A DNA stretch of 64,000 nucleotides, taken from JAIQFL01 sp035295745. GTDB lineage: Bacteria > Acidobacteriota > Terriglobia > Bryobacterales > Bryobacteraceae. The stretch is taken from assembly GCA_035295745.1 (NCBI GenBank), contig DATGIL010000069.1, positions 1-64,000 on the forward strand, written 5' to 3'. Shown here piece by piece: positions 48,201-54,759 of the stretch. The stretch's first letter is position 1; every line of letters starts with the position of its first letter. Both the position numbers and the translations under genes were made by a program. The notes beneath the pieces were generated by a model that was given only the letters and a program-made list of their open reading frames with translations, had not been told where the DNA came from and searched no databases.

Positions 48201-51200
48201 GGTGCAGGGGAACCTGGCGGTGGCACTGGGAGACAACGGCGGCATCAACATCTTCTTCAACAATCCGCCGATTCCCAACCAGGGCAACATCGTGGTGACC
48301 ACCTTCGACCTGACCAATCCGCGGAACCCGGTGGTGATCGCATCCATCGCCACGACTTACACGCCAGGGCTGGGCGGCGGTGCGGCGCAGATCGGCACCA
48401 ACTTGTTCGCCTTCGGTGGTGTGATGGACAGCGCCGGCAACAACGTGCTGCTACTGGTGGACACCACCGATCCGCAGAATCCGGTGTTGGCGTCGTACCC
48501 GGTGGCCACAGCGATCACGCAGTTGGTGTTGGCGGGGAACATCCTGCACGCCACCGTGGGAGCGGCGGGATACGCGGCGTACCAGGTCCCCGGACTGACT
48601 GCGCTGGAAGGCACTCTGACGGGCGCCTGCAATGCGCCGGTGAGCTGGTCGCTGATTCCGGCATCGGGTAGAGGGACGATCTCGGCGAGCGGACTGTACA
48701 CGGCGCCGGCGAGCATCTCGGGACCGTCGGTGTTGACGGTGACGGCAACTTCCTTGGCCGACCCGACGCAGTTGGCTTCCTCGACCGTTGCGTTGAGCAA
48801 CGCGCTGACGGTGACGATGAGCGCGGTGACTCCAGCTCCGTTCGTGGTGGGTGGACCGGCGGTGTTCAAGGCAGTGGTCGCCAGCGGCAATAACGCCATC
48901 TCGGGCGCGAGTGTGACGCTGACGATCACCGGGGCGAATGCACAGACGCTGACGGGGACGACCGACGCGACGGGAACGGCGACATTCACCTACACGGGAA
49001 CGGTGCGGGGAGCGGACACTCTGCAGGCCTCGACTACGGCGAATGGAGGCGCGACGAGCGGGACACTGCCGGTGTTCTGGCTGCATCCCACGAACTCCAT
49101 GACGACTACGACGGCGAGCGCGCGGTTCTTCACCTCGACGTCGTGCGCGTCTGGGTGTGAGGCGTTCGGCATCGCCACGACGGCGACGCCAGTCTTCACG
49201 CAGAGTTTCCCGGACATCCAATTCCTCAACAACCAGCGGCCATTCACGGACACGGTGTTGGACAACAGCGGAAACGCGGCGGGAGCGGTTACGGCGCAGG
49301 GCAGCGGGTCACAGGCGGGAGTGGGAACCCTGGCGGGATTCTCGGGGGTGTTCACGGGAAGCCTGGTGGTGACGGCGGCGGGACAGTACACGCTGAATGT
49401 GATGAGTCAGGACGGATTCATCTTCGGGGTGGGTGGCGGCGCGACGCGCGTGAGCGGGATCAATGTGAATGCGCCCACGGCGTCGATATTCCAGGGATAC
49501 GCGGTGATGGGTGCGAACAACGGGCCATCGACCAATGCGCCGGTGGCGATTGTGGTGTCGTTCCCGCAGGCGGGGTCGTACCCATACGAGTTCGATTACC
49601 GCAGCGGCACGGGGGGAAATCTATCGCTGAGCATGAATGGAGTGCGGCCGTTGAATTCGCTGCTGGTGACGTCGAATGCCAACGGGGTGACGAAGCCGGT
49701 AGGGCAACAGGTGACCTTCACGTTCCAGGCGCTGGATGAGACGGGGGCGGCGGTGGCATCGCTGCCGCTGACGGTGACGGTCTCTGGCGCGAATCCGCAG
49801 ACGGTAGTGAGGACGACGGACGCGACGGGGACGGCGACGTTCAGCTTAACGGGCGTCAACGTGGGAGCGGATTTCGTGCAGGCGGCGGCGACGGTCAACG
49901 GGCAGACGGCGATCTCGAATCAGGGGATGCTGACATGGGAGAGCGCTCAGGCGCCGCAGATCACGGTGACGGGCGATGCGGTATTGCAGTTGCCGAATCG
50001 TGGCAGTTACACGGCGACGGTGACGGACCCGGCGGCACCGGCAGGCGGCACGATCACAGTGAATTGGACGCAGGTAAGCGGGCCGGGCACGGTGTTGTTC
50101 GACACGCCGACCCAGACGACGGTGCACGCGGCATATCCCGCGCCGGGATCGTATGTCTTGCAGATTACGGCGACGGATAGTCTGGGCAGCAACTTCGTGC
50201 AGGTGCCGGTGACGGTGCAGCCACCGGTGACGAGTTCGCAGGGATGGATTGCAACACCACTAGACGGGGCCCACGTGACCGGGCAGGTGCCGATCACAGT
50301 GATCAGCACGGAGACCCTGGTAAGCGGCACACTGACGGTCTCGCCGGTATCGAATCCGAATGCCGCGGTGACGCTAAATGCGAACACCACGGGGACTGGC
50401 CAGATCGGGGTGCTCGATACGACGACGCTGTACAACGGCGCGTATCTGATCGTCCTGAATGCGACGGACACGACGGGCAAGACGATGGGGAGTTCGGTGT
50501 ATGTGAACGTAATTGGGGACTATAAGCCTGGTCGCGTGACGACGACGGTGACGGATCTGGTGGTTCCTGCTCCGGGGATTCCGATCCAGATATCGCGGAC
50601 GTACGACAGTTTGCGCAAGAGCATCTCGGGAGATTTCGGTTATGGGTGGACGCTCGGGGTGCAGGTGCAGTTGGAAGTGGCGAACACGCAGGACGTGACA
50701 CTGACGATCAACGGGCAGCGAAGGACATTCTATTGGACGCCTACCTCCACCGTGAATGGTCTCTTCTACCAACCCGCATACACAGCGGAGCCAGGATTCT
50801 TCGGGAGTTTACAGGTACCGCAGAGCAACTGCGGGTTGGGGAGCCAGCAGCAGTTGGTGAAGACGGGGAACATCTACATCTGCGCGGTTGGCTATGCCAT
50901 TTATGCGCCTAGTCAAGTGCAATACACAGACCCATATGGCAGAACGTACACAGTCGATGGCAGCGGCAATCTGAACTCAGTGAAGGATCTGGCGGGGAAT
51001 ACGTTGACGGTGACGGTGGGTGGGATCACCGGGCCCAACGGTCTCAACGTTCCCTTCCTCCGAGACACCCAAGGGAGGATCACGCAAATCACCGACCCGT
51101 TGGGGAATATGTATAAGTACGGGTATGACGCGTCTGGGAATTTGGCGAGCATCACGTACCCGAATGATCCAGGAAACCCAACTCGCGGGGGAACATTCAC

Positions 51201-54200
51201 CTACGACCCAACCCACTTGTACACCGGTGGAACCGACCCAAGGGGAAACACCCTACCTGTTCTAACTTATGATTCCAGCGGTCGGCTGGCATCCGTTAGT
51301 GACCCGCTAAACAATACCTGGGGATACAACTACAATCTCGCTGTGGGATCGATGACTCGAACCAACCCGGATGGCGGGCGGACCGTGACAACAGAAAATA
51401 GCTATGGGCAGCCGGTTAGCATCACCGACCCTCTGAATCGCACCACCACGATCGGATACGACGCCAATCGAGATCTCGTGTCCTACACGAACCCTCAAGG
51501 CAAGACGACCACGATTGCCTACAATGCCTCTGGACTCCTGCTGTCCGTCACCGATCCGCTGGGCAATCAGTATTCATGGACCTATGGTCCCAATGGCCTA
51601 AAGTTAACGGAGACCGACCCGTTGGGCCATACTAAGCAGTTGGCATACGATGCTAAGGGAAATCCGACCTCCATCACCGACGGCCTCGGACAAACCATAG
51701 GTCTAACTTGGAATAGTCAGAGTCTGCTGACCAGCCTTACGATGGCCAATGGAGCAATAGCGAGTTTCGTATATGACTCGTATGGGAACCCGATCTCTGT
51801 TACCGACCACGGCGGTACGGTGGATCAACGCCAGTACGACCCCATGGGTAGGTGGACCGGCGAGACGGACGCCTACCATGGTTCGATGGCGTGGGCATAC
51901 AATGTTATTGGCTTGTTAACCAGTACTACGGACCCACTGGGACATTCGGTTACGTACGCCTACGACCTGAACGGTAATCGTACTCTAGAGGTGGACAAGA
52001 ACGGCGGCAGGTATACGCGCACTTACGACGCACTGAATCGTATCATTGGCACAACATTCCCAGATGGTACCTCGGTGTCGGCCAACTATGACTACGCAGG
52101 CAGGCCCTTGACCCTCACGGATGCTGGGGGCCGCATAACATCCAATGTCTATGACCTGGCTGGCCAACTGACAAGTAGCACGACAGCGGCGGGCACTGCC
52201 GACCAAGCAACCACTCGGCTCGGCTATGATTTGGCTGGGCGCCTTGTTTCGACCACCGACGCGCTAGGAAACACTACAACTCGGGCGTACGACGATGCGG
52301 GGCGGTTGGCCTCCGTTACCGATGCGCTGGGACAGAAAGCCTCATTCGTTCATGACGCCAAAGGGCGTACCACCAGCCAGATCGCAGCGGATGGAGCCGT
52401 TACATCGTACGCCTATGACGAACGCGGGCGGATGACCCAGGTTACCAAACCTGATGGAAGCAAGATCGCATTGGCGTATGGACCCCTCAACCTTCAAACC
52501 AAAACGGATGAGCTTGGCCGGACTACTCAATACGCCTACAACGGCTTGACGCGTCCTACATCAGTCACGGATGCCAACAACAACATCTTTACCTACGCTT
52601 GGGGGCCCACTGGGAACTTGACGTCGGTTGTGGATCCGAATGGCCACATTACATTGTATTCATATGACGCTGGGGATCGGCTCATCAAGCGCACGCTACC
52701 CGATGGATCCAACGAGCAATACAGCTATGACGCTGATGGAAATGTCACTTCCGTAACCCTGACTGACGGCCATGTCGACCATTTCTCCAACGACGGCGCC
52801 GGCCGGCTCAATTTGGCAACGTACTTCGATGGCAGCACGGTTGCGATCACATACACGGCGACGGGGAAGCGCCAGTCGGTTGCTAGTTCTGCGGGCACGT
52901 CACAGTATCAATACGACAACCGGGACCGGCTTGTGAAATACACGCAGGCCGATGGCCAGGTGATCACATATACATATGACTCCAACAGCAACGTCCTTAC
53001 GCGGACTACGCCCGCTGGAATCATCACCTTTGGGTACGACAAGCTAAATCGGTGCGTCAGTGTCTCCGACGTGCCTCATGGAAACGTTGCCTTTACTTAC
53101 GACTCCAATGGCCGAATCCTTACCGTCGGGCTTCCCAATGGTATCGTAACGAACTACTCCTACGACCCAGTCGGCCGAGTGTCTCATGTCGGCCACAGCA
53201 TCGGATCCGCCCCACCATTCCAGTCCTTTGACTATCTATTCGACACAGTGGGGAATCGCCTGCAAGCGACGGAAGCCGATGGCTCCCAGACGAAATGGGC
53301 CTATGACGCCGTGTACCAGGTGACGCAAGAGACTGTAGTTGCCCCTGGAGGAGCAACCACTCGCAATAGTGTCTTCACCTACGATCCAGCTGGCAATATC
53401 ACGACTCGAACAGATAACGGTGTTGGGATCACGTTTCAATACAACAATCTGGATCAACTATTGGCCGTCGGAACTAAGACCTACACATACGATCTCAGGG
53501 GTAATCTGGCTTCGACTACAGATGCTAGCGGAGTCACCACACTGACTTTCGACTCTGCGAATCGCCTTGCAACGGTGGTGCTGCCAGTCGGGGCGGGCTC
53601 CGCAAGCTATACATACGATGGCGAAAATCGGCGGATCGCGCAAACGGTAACTGGCAGCACCAGCCAATTTCTTTGGGATCCGATGTCGGGTGTTGGCGAC
53701 GTGGTCATGGAGGCTAATGGCCCCAGCATTCTGGCATCGTACAACTTCGGTCCCAGCGGGGTACTGTGGAGGGCCGCTGGACTCTCGACATCCTTCTACT
53801 TGCACGACGGTCTGGGAAGCACCATCGGATTGACGGACCTAACGGGGAAGCTTACCGACCAATACCGCTACGATGCTTATGGCCAACGAACCCTGAGCGT
53901 CGGTAGCACAACGAACCCGCTCCAGTATCGGGGACAATGGACCGATCCACTCACAGGCTTCCAGAATCTTCGTTCGCGTTACTATAATCCCGGAGTAGGC
54001 CGATTCCTGTCGAGAGACCAGGCAGGGTTCGAGCTGGGCAGCCCCATCGATTTCAACCGCTACCGGTATGCCGCGTCAAATCCAGTGAATGCCTCCGATC
54101 CGCTGGGCCACCAAGCGGCGATTGATTACAAATTCCTCAACTGGGCGCTCCAAAATCAGGCCGTGGTCGCGGAGTACGGGGCGGCGCAAGAAGCCGAGGC

Positions 54201-54759
54201 GGCAGCCGCCGCCACTGCCGACCAGTTTGCAGACACCACCCTGGTTGAGTGGGTGCATGCCTTGGCGGCCGGCCTGCCAGGGATTGCGGGCACCGCGCTG
54301 GGGGATGCAGCGGGTTGGATTACCCTTTCGAGCGGGGAGGGGATAACTGACGCGTGGTGGGCAGAGCTTGCTACCTTGGAGGCTGGTGGTCCCACGGCCC
54401 GCCAGTACATAGCGAGCGCCTATCTGAAACAACCGAGAAAGATTTTTGCCGCTATCAGTGGCGAAGCACCAAATGACTCCGGACAACAAGATGGTCAGAA
54501 GGTGTTAGCGGAACTCCAAAAGGCATTTCCCCTTGCGGTCGTTGGGGATGCGCTCATCACGGCGTTCTGGGGGGAAGCAGACAAGTGTGTGCGGCATGCA
54601 GAACAAAAGGTAATAACAGAGGCAGAGGCTAGCAACTACACGATACTTGGAATTGGGGCTAGTAGGGACATCTGCATTCCCTGCCAGGCTAGAATCAGGG
54701 GCCACAATCCCTTCGCCATCTATCGGCCAATTGGGACTAGCGCAAAATGCATACAGTAG
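36238..54759 (+). CDS. Giant secreted multi-module RHS protein with a predicted deaminase toxin tip
   Basis: About 6,173 residues in one frame. The ATG at 36238 begins a good signal peptide (ILKAIFVASIVIAAASAQ); a GTG at 36178 would only add 20 residues. In order: an N-terminal beta-domain; a chitobiase-type Ig domain (36.98-37.25 kb); seven TIG repeats; DUF2341 plus LamG; Ig-like (BIG2) domains; two malectin-like modules (from 40.79 and 41.52 kb); more BIG2; a second DUF2341; an LVIVD-type propeller; and a second DUF2341/LamG/BIG2/DUF2341/propeller block. BIG1-, PA14- and PKD-like domains, RHS/YD repeats (50.9-53.9 kb) and an RHS core (GRFLSRD...YRYAASNPVN...DPLGH) follow. The tail holds His6120-Ala-Glu and Cys6146-x-x-Cys6149, a deaminase-type zinc site. 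It is likely an exported contact toxin, with an immunity gene overlapping its stop. Confidence 0.85.
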   Translation: MGNASRILKAIFVASIVIAAASAQTGTLNVYFSPPSAQSTSVPGAITETFDQLPAGVKTAAYVSTTGVGTYTGSSKNPFAILSPSAFGGAIGAGSSSLTNYLAVGNATNSTSPVILTLAQPASYFGFWSSAGSPSSHVDLYRGSTLYASFSTQDLLNFLGNGSGTVTALDGSTKYQTSAYFGNPNIPLGGDRAQGQPFVYVNFQITGATIDTLAFYSASTSSDFATDNHSVIFNGNAVAIPRTFVSVETVSLAPIVAAPTFTPAAGTYTSPQAVTISSATPGSTIRYTTNGSAPSETVGTVYTGPVTVNSTETINAIAYATGMRDSAVVSAPYTLNLPAVTAMSVGSGQQGQVLTEVTITGQFTHFGPGSTVTFANPGITASNIAMTDATHLTATLTIASGAAIGLSNVTVATGGEVATGVNVFTVTPGTPAITAIGAVAVQQGQVLPGVTITGRFTHFGSASTVTFSNPGITASNISVTDPTHLTATLAISASAATGAANVTVTTSSEVVTGANLFTVTPGTPALTALSPNSGLAGQVLTAVRVTGQFTHFSSGSTVTFSNPGITASSVFVADVTHLTATLTIAAGAATGASSVTVSTGAEVVTGASLFTVGAAAAPTITAINPSNGQSGQVLNGVIITGLSTHFAPGSTVTFSNSGITASSVSVIDATHLTATLAIAAGAAAGISNVTVTTGTEIATGTNLFTVGAAATPTITAMSPSSGQPGQVLTGVTITGQFTHFAAGSTLSFSNPAVTAGAISITDATHLTATLTIAAAASPGASNVTVTTGSEIAGGTNLFTINAGTPTLTAISPASGLQGQVLTGVKIAGQFTHFASGSTVTFNNPAITASAISVTDATHLTATVTIGAGAATGGVNVAVTTGKEAALGTNIFTVNAGTPIVSSISPSRGLPGQVLTGVKIMGQFTHFASGSTLAFSNAGIKASNISVTDATHLTATLTLALTASGLSNVTVSTSGEVAAGSNLFSVTPTATDNSCPTSAYSHVRGIVIDHTKVANTDQANFPVLITGTYSYLATTANGGQVQSANGYDIVFSTDLAATQLLNFDRASYNPATGAVAFWVQIPNLSHTGDTVIYLSYGNSSVTSSLANPAAVWSPSTDVSGTPNANFHGVYHLVESAGPYADSTKYGNTSTAALSSYPTIVTGPWSTAQSFSSGQGIRLTQALLNGNGFTNSTASFSYWMKSSGQSGGDGYGAAIDNRGGFGNPGLTSGIRSNGSTTLYRNNSGSGASVDSPSALTDGNWHLVHATLDGTSGILYVDGAAVGTTPGYTNNFSSSVYTSLGVDTQGNNEYLNTVLIAEAHITQTKLSPDWIATEFNNQKSPSTFYTIYGENQINLSVAPATALLYASQTQQFTVTTIGNCPGGVTWSTPSAGTISATGLYTAPSSISTQQTVTLTATSQVDTSKTVTATVTLYPPLTVTVSPLTATLTAGQTQQFTATVANASNPAVTWSIAQGAPGSISASGLYTAPASIGSLQLVAVTATSVADTTKSSTVTVTLQPPTFSPLRINSGGGSFTDSLGRVWAADSGFSGGCPFGGTTTAFLNPSGLDGEYSDARGCFGGIFQGLSYQFNVPNQSYLVTLKFADPQYAAAGQRVFGVTINGTTVLNNVDVAANAGGQYKPWDTSPIPVTVTNGQINIGFTNNVSLPIVSAIEIVQTNTVEVLPYTPVLAERQTQQFLAFVPGAASQAVTWSLAAGSPGTISSTGLYVAPTSIAANTSVTVIATSVANNALVGTSIISLLATDPNTVSPLRINSGGPAVTDPAGRVWAADSGASVGCPFGSTSTSFTPPAGLDVEYADVTGCFGGIFQGMSYRFTVPDMSYLLTLKFADPSIATAQQRVFTVSVNGSTYLAGVDVAAAAGGSLKAYDQTIPVNIAGGQLNIGFAIPPVSNTLAPPIVNAIQLLPVGEVELSPSTTNLWSGQTQQFSGRVADPSNAGLTWAISPNVGSINAATGLYTAPATITSAQTVTVTATGVSNPNWTQSATVTLYPPSTVSVTPPTASLSGGQTQQFTATLTNNAGLGVTWTITPAGMGSITSAGLYTAPPSVFTPQTVTVTATSLADGHTTTASIQLTPTVTVSVNPGTVTLGPSQLQQFRAVVSGAFNNAVTWSISPSLGSINASGLYIAPASIASTTTVTATATSVLSSTASGTATVTLSPSSTGITVSVSPSTASIQTGGTQQFTASVTGTSNTAVTWMVDPPVGTITSTGLYIAPGNIAAPLSVTVQAISVASPVNLGSASVQLSTASLNSYSYRRPIVINHTQVPNSDQSNYTLLVTGTYPYLATTANGGKVTSSSGFDIIFTSDCAGLQKLDHEITSYNPATGAVAMWVVVPLVSHTEDTVLYLSYGDSAVTTSQENRSSVDATRSASHSSDYQATLANNQNSPSVFYLIYPENANTIAPSTVTLAAGQTQQFTPLFMMGESPSRLNPLVLLGSVQTPSPAESLALNGNTVYVCDDNEVSIIDVTHPASPNFLTTALSNTIHNSGNINCSIQQNSLVSFSDAVNSVINGSPAITAFSLTTPTAPQLIAGTAFNRRFFEEPSYVGNIAFVPTGLYQYSVGTLGAAYGQLFSVDLTNLSSPTMVGTLLQPDNSGIGPNNGYIFGGTLYNSQTMYLAGTTSTDGFNAWNQGTGKLLVADISNPASMNVVKEVDIPGTVNLYPPQVQGNLAVALGDNGGIDIFFHNPPIPNQGSIVVTTFDLTNPRSPAVIASTATSYQPGLGGGAAQIGTNLFVFGGVRDSAGNNVLLLVDTSNPRNPVLTSYPVVAGITRLVAAGNILHATLGAAGYAIYQIPGLTATEQTLSGSCNAPVTFSMNPASGQGNVTASGLYTAPTTVAGQTVTVTAASLGDATQTASASVTLSNANCPPSTYSHVRGIVIDHTKVANTDQTNFPVLITGTYPYLATAANGGLVQNSNGYDIIFSKDYQGTQILNFDLASYNPVTGAVAFWVLIPNLSHAGDTVIYLSYGNPAITSSLANPGGVWSPVADVSGTPNTNFHGVYHLAETAGPYADSSKYANNSTAALNAYPTRVTGPWSFAQSFSTGQGIRLTQSILNGNGFDNRTATYSYWIKSSGQSGGDGYGWAIDNRGGFLAPGVASGLRSNGSADLFRNNGNFGAEFDTTTPVTDGNWHLIHGTIDNSGGTLYVDGVAVGTTPGFTNAFTSSVYTSLGVDTQGNNEYLNTAQIAEAHIAQTKLSPDWITTEYNNQKSPSTFYTIFGENQVNVSIAPATASLYASQTQQFTATTIGQCLGGVNWSTPSAGIIASSGLYTAPSSIAAQQSVTLTATSQLDSSKTATAAVTLLPPVTVSVSPQTANVTSGQTLQLTANEQNATMPGVTWSVSPATLGTITTAGLFTASTVFVPQTATVTATTIQGAATGSATLSVLPAVRITISPSGSVTLGPSELLQFTASATGAVNTALTWSVSPSLGSISANGLYTAPSSISSSSTVTVTATSVVNPSATASVTVTLAPAASGITISISPTTASVQTGGTQQFTASVTGTGNTAVTWSVVPPVGTINSSGLYIAPGTISGPVSVTVQAVSAASASNFGTATIQLSTASLNSYSYRRPIVINHGQVANSDQSSYTLLFTGTYPYLATTANNGKVTSTSGFDIIFTSDCAGLQKLDHEITSYNPATGAVSMWVVLPLVSHTQDTVLYLNYGNANVTTSQENRPSVDAARAASHSSDYTATLANNQNSPSTFYTIYPENANSVAPSTATLAAGQTQQFTPLFLVGASPSRQNPLTLLGTLQTVSPAESLALNGNTLYVCDDNEVSIIDVTNPASPSLLTTALSSTIKNAGNIHCSIQQNSLVAFSDALNTQINGSPAITAFSLTNPQSPQLIAGTAFNRRFFEEPSYVGNIAFVPTGLYQYGFGTLNAAYGQLFSVDLTNLSTPTLVGTLLTPDNSGIGPNTGYISGGTLYNSQTMYLAGSTSTDGFDNWNAGVGKLLVADISNPASMSLVKEVDIPGTVNLYKPQVQGNLAVALGDNGGINIFFNNPPIPNQGNIVVTTFDLTNPRNPVVIASIATTYTPGLGGGAAQIGTNLFAFGGVMDSAGNNVLLLVDTTDPQNPVLASYPVATAITQLVLAGNILHATVGAAGYAAYQVPGLTALEGTLTGACNAPVSWSLIPASGRGTISASGLYTAPASISGPSVLTVTATSLADPTQLASSTVALSNALTVTMSAVTPAPFVVGGPAVFKAVVASGNNAISGASVTLTITGANAQTLTGTTDATGTATFTYTGTVRGADTLQASTTANGGATSGTLPVFWLHPTNSMTTTTASARFFTSTSCASGCEAFGIATTATPVFTQSFPDIQFLNNQRPFTDTVLDNSGNAAGAVTAQGSGSQAGVGTLAGFSGVFTGSLVVTAAGQYTLNVMSQDGFIFGVGGGATRVSGINVNAPTASIFQGYAVMGANNGPSTNAPVAIVVSFPQAGSYPYEFDYRSGTGGNLSLSMNGVRPLNSLLVTSNANGVTKPVGQQVTFTFQALDETGAAVASLPLTVTVSGANPQTVVRTTDATGTATFSLTGVNVGADFVQAAATVNGQTAISNQGMLTWESAQAPQITVTGDAVLQLPNRGSYTATVTDPAAPAGGTITVNWTQVSGPGTVLFDTPTQTTVHAAYPAPGSYVLQITATDSLGSNFVQVPVTVQPPVTSSQGWIATPLDGAHVTGQVPITVISTETLVSGTLTVSPVSNPNAAVTLNANTTGTGQIGVLDTTTLYNGAYLIVLNATDTTGKTMGSSVYVNVIGDYKPGRVTTTVTDLVVPAPGIPIQISRTYDSLRKSISGDFGYGWTLGVQVQLEVANTQDVTLTINGQRRTFYWTPTSTVNGLFYQPAYTAEPGFFGSLQVPQSNCGLGSQQQLVKTGNIYICAVGYAIYAPSQVQYTDPYGRTYTVDGSGNLNSVKDLAGNTLTVTVGGITGPNGLNVPFLRDTQGRITQITDPLGNMYKYGYDASGNLASITYPNDPGNPTRGGTFTYDPTHLYTGGTDPRGNTLPVLTYDSSGRLASVSDPLNNTWGYNYNLAVGSMTRTNPDGGRTVTTENSYGQPVSITDPLNRTTTIGYDANRDLVSYTNPQGKTTTIAYNASGLLLSVTDPLGNQYSWTYGPNGLKLTETDPLGHTKQLAYDAKGNPTSITDGLGQTIGLTWNSQSLLTSLTMANGAIASFVYDSYGNPISVTDHGGTVDQRQYDPMGRWTGETDAYHGSMAWAYNVIGLLTSTTDPLGHSVTYAYDLNGNRTLEVDKNGGRYTRTYDALNRIIGTTFPDGTSVSANYDYAGRPLTLTDAGGRITSNVYDLAGQLTSSTTAAGTADQATTRLGYDLAGRLVSTTDALGNTTTRAYDDAGRLASVTDALGQKASFVHDAKGRTTSQIAADGAVTSYAYDERGRMTQVTKPDGSKIALAYGPLNLQTKTDELGRTTQYAYNGLTRPTSVTDANNNIFTYAWGPTGNLTSVVDPNGHITLYSYDAGDRLIKRTLPDGSNEQYSYDADGNVTSVTLTDGHVDHFSNDGAGRLNLATYFDGSTVAITYTATGKRQSVASSAGTSQYQYDNRDRLVKYTQADGQVITYTYDSNSNVLTRTTPAGIITFGYDKLNRCVSVSDVPHGNVAFTYDSNGRILTVGLPNGIVTNYSYDPVGRVSHVGHSIGSAPPFQSFDYLFDTVGNRLQATEADGSQTKWAYDAVYQVTQETVVAPGGATTRNSVFTYDPAGNITTRTDNGVGITFQYNNLDQLLAVGTKTYTYDLRGNLASTTDASGVTTLTFDSANRLATVVLPVGAGSASYTYDGENRRIAQTVTGSTSQFLWDPMSGVGDVVMEANGPSILASYNFGPSGVLWRAAGLSTSFYLHDGLGSTIGLTDLTGKLTDQYRYDAYGQRTLSVGSTTNPLQYRGQWTDPLTGFQNLRSRYYNPGVGRFLSRDQAGFELGSPIDFNRYRYAASNPVNASDPLGHQAAIDYKFLNWALQNQAVVAEYGAAQEAEAAAAATADQFADTTLVEWVHALAAGLPGIAGTALGDAAGWITLSSGEGITDAWWAELATLEAGGPTARQYIASAYLKQPRKIFAAISGEAPNDSGQQDGQKVLAELQKAFPLAVVGDALITAFWGEADKCVRHAEQKVITEAEASNYTILGIGASRDICIPCQARIRGHNPFAIYRPIGTSAKCIQ
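37249..39198 (+). repeat. Seven tandem TIG/IPT repeats (period 279 bp)
   Basis: Repeats start near 37249, 37528, 37807, 38092, 38371, 38650 and 38929. The spacing is 279 bases each time, except one of 285. Each encodes about 93 residues with the words SGxxGQVL, TITGQFTHF, GSTVTFSNPGITAS and DATHLTATLTI. DNA identity between units is visibly high, so they arose by recent tandem duplication. Confidence 0.92.
39232..44700 (+). repeat. Internal large duplication, copy A
   Basis: DUF2341-LamG-BIG2 (39232-40.5 kb), then two malectin/BIG2 modules 732 bases apart, BIG2s, a second DUF2341 (43.02 kb) and a propeller to 44700. The first block matches copy B at a constant offset of 5,655 bases, the last block at a constant offset of 3,933. 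Confidence 0.9.
44887..48633 (+). repeat. Internal large duplication, copy B
   Basis: The same modules as copy A, but without the 1,722 bases (574 codons) that hold the malectin modules. Both blocks stay collinear without net indels, so the reading frame is intact. Confidence 0.9.
50522..54111 (+). other. RHS/YD-repeat barrel region of the giant protein
   Basis: This begins with the pre-RHS segment (YKPGRVTTTVTDLVVPAPG, RTYDS) and continues as dozens of YD repeats (YDxxGNLxSVTDPLG type), closing with the RHS core. Base composition changes near 50.9 kb: third positions become more A/T-rich than in the Ig-like part, so the RHS half may have a different origin. Confidence 0.85.
54112..54759 (+). 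other. C-terminal toxin domain: predicted nucleic-acid or nucleotide deaminase
   Basis: About 215 residues after the DPLGH core boundary. An Ala-rich helical pre-domain precedes a compact end with VRHAEQKVI, YTILGIGASRDICIPC and QARIRG. HAE plus CxxC, 23 residues apart, is the zinc-deaminase signature; the nearest remembered relatives are RHS-linked deaminase toxins of the XOO_2897 type. The family assignment is tentative. Confidence 0.65.
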
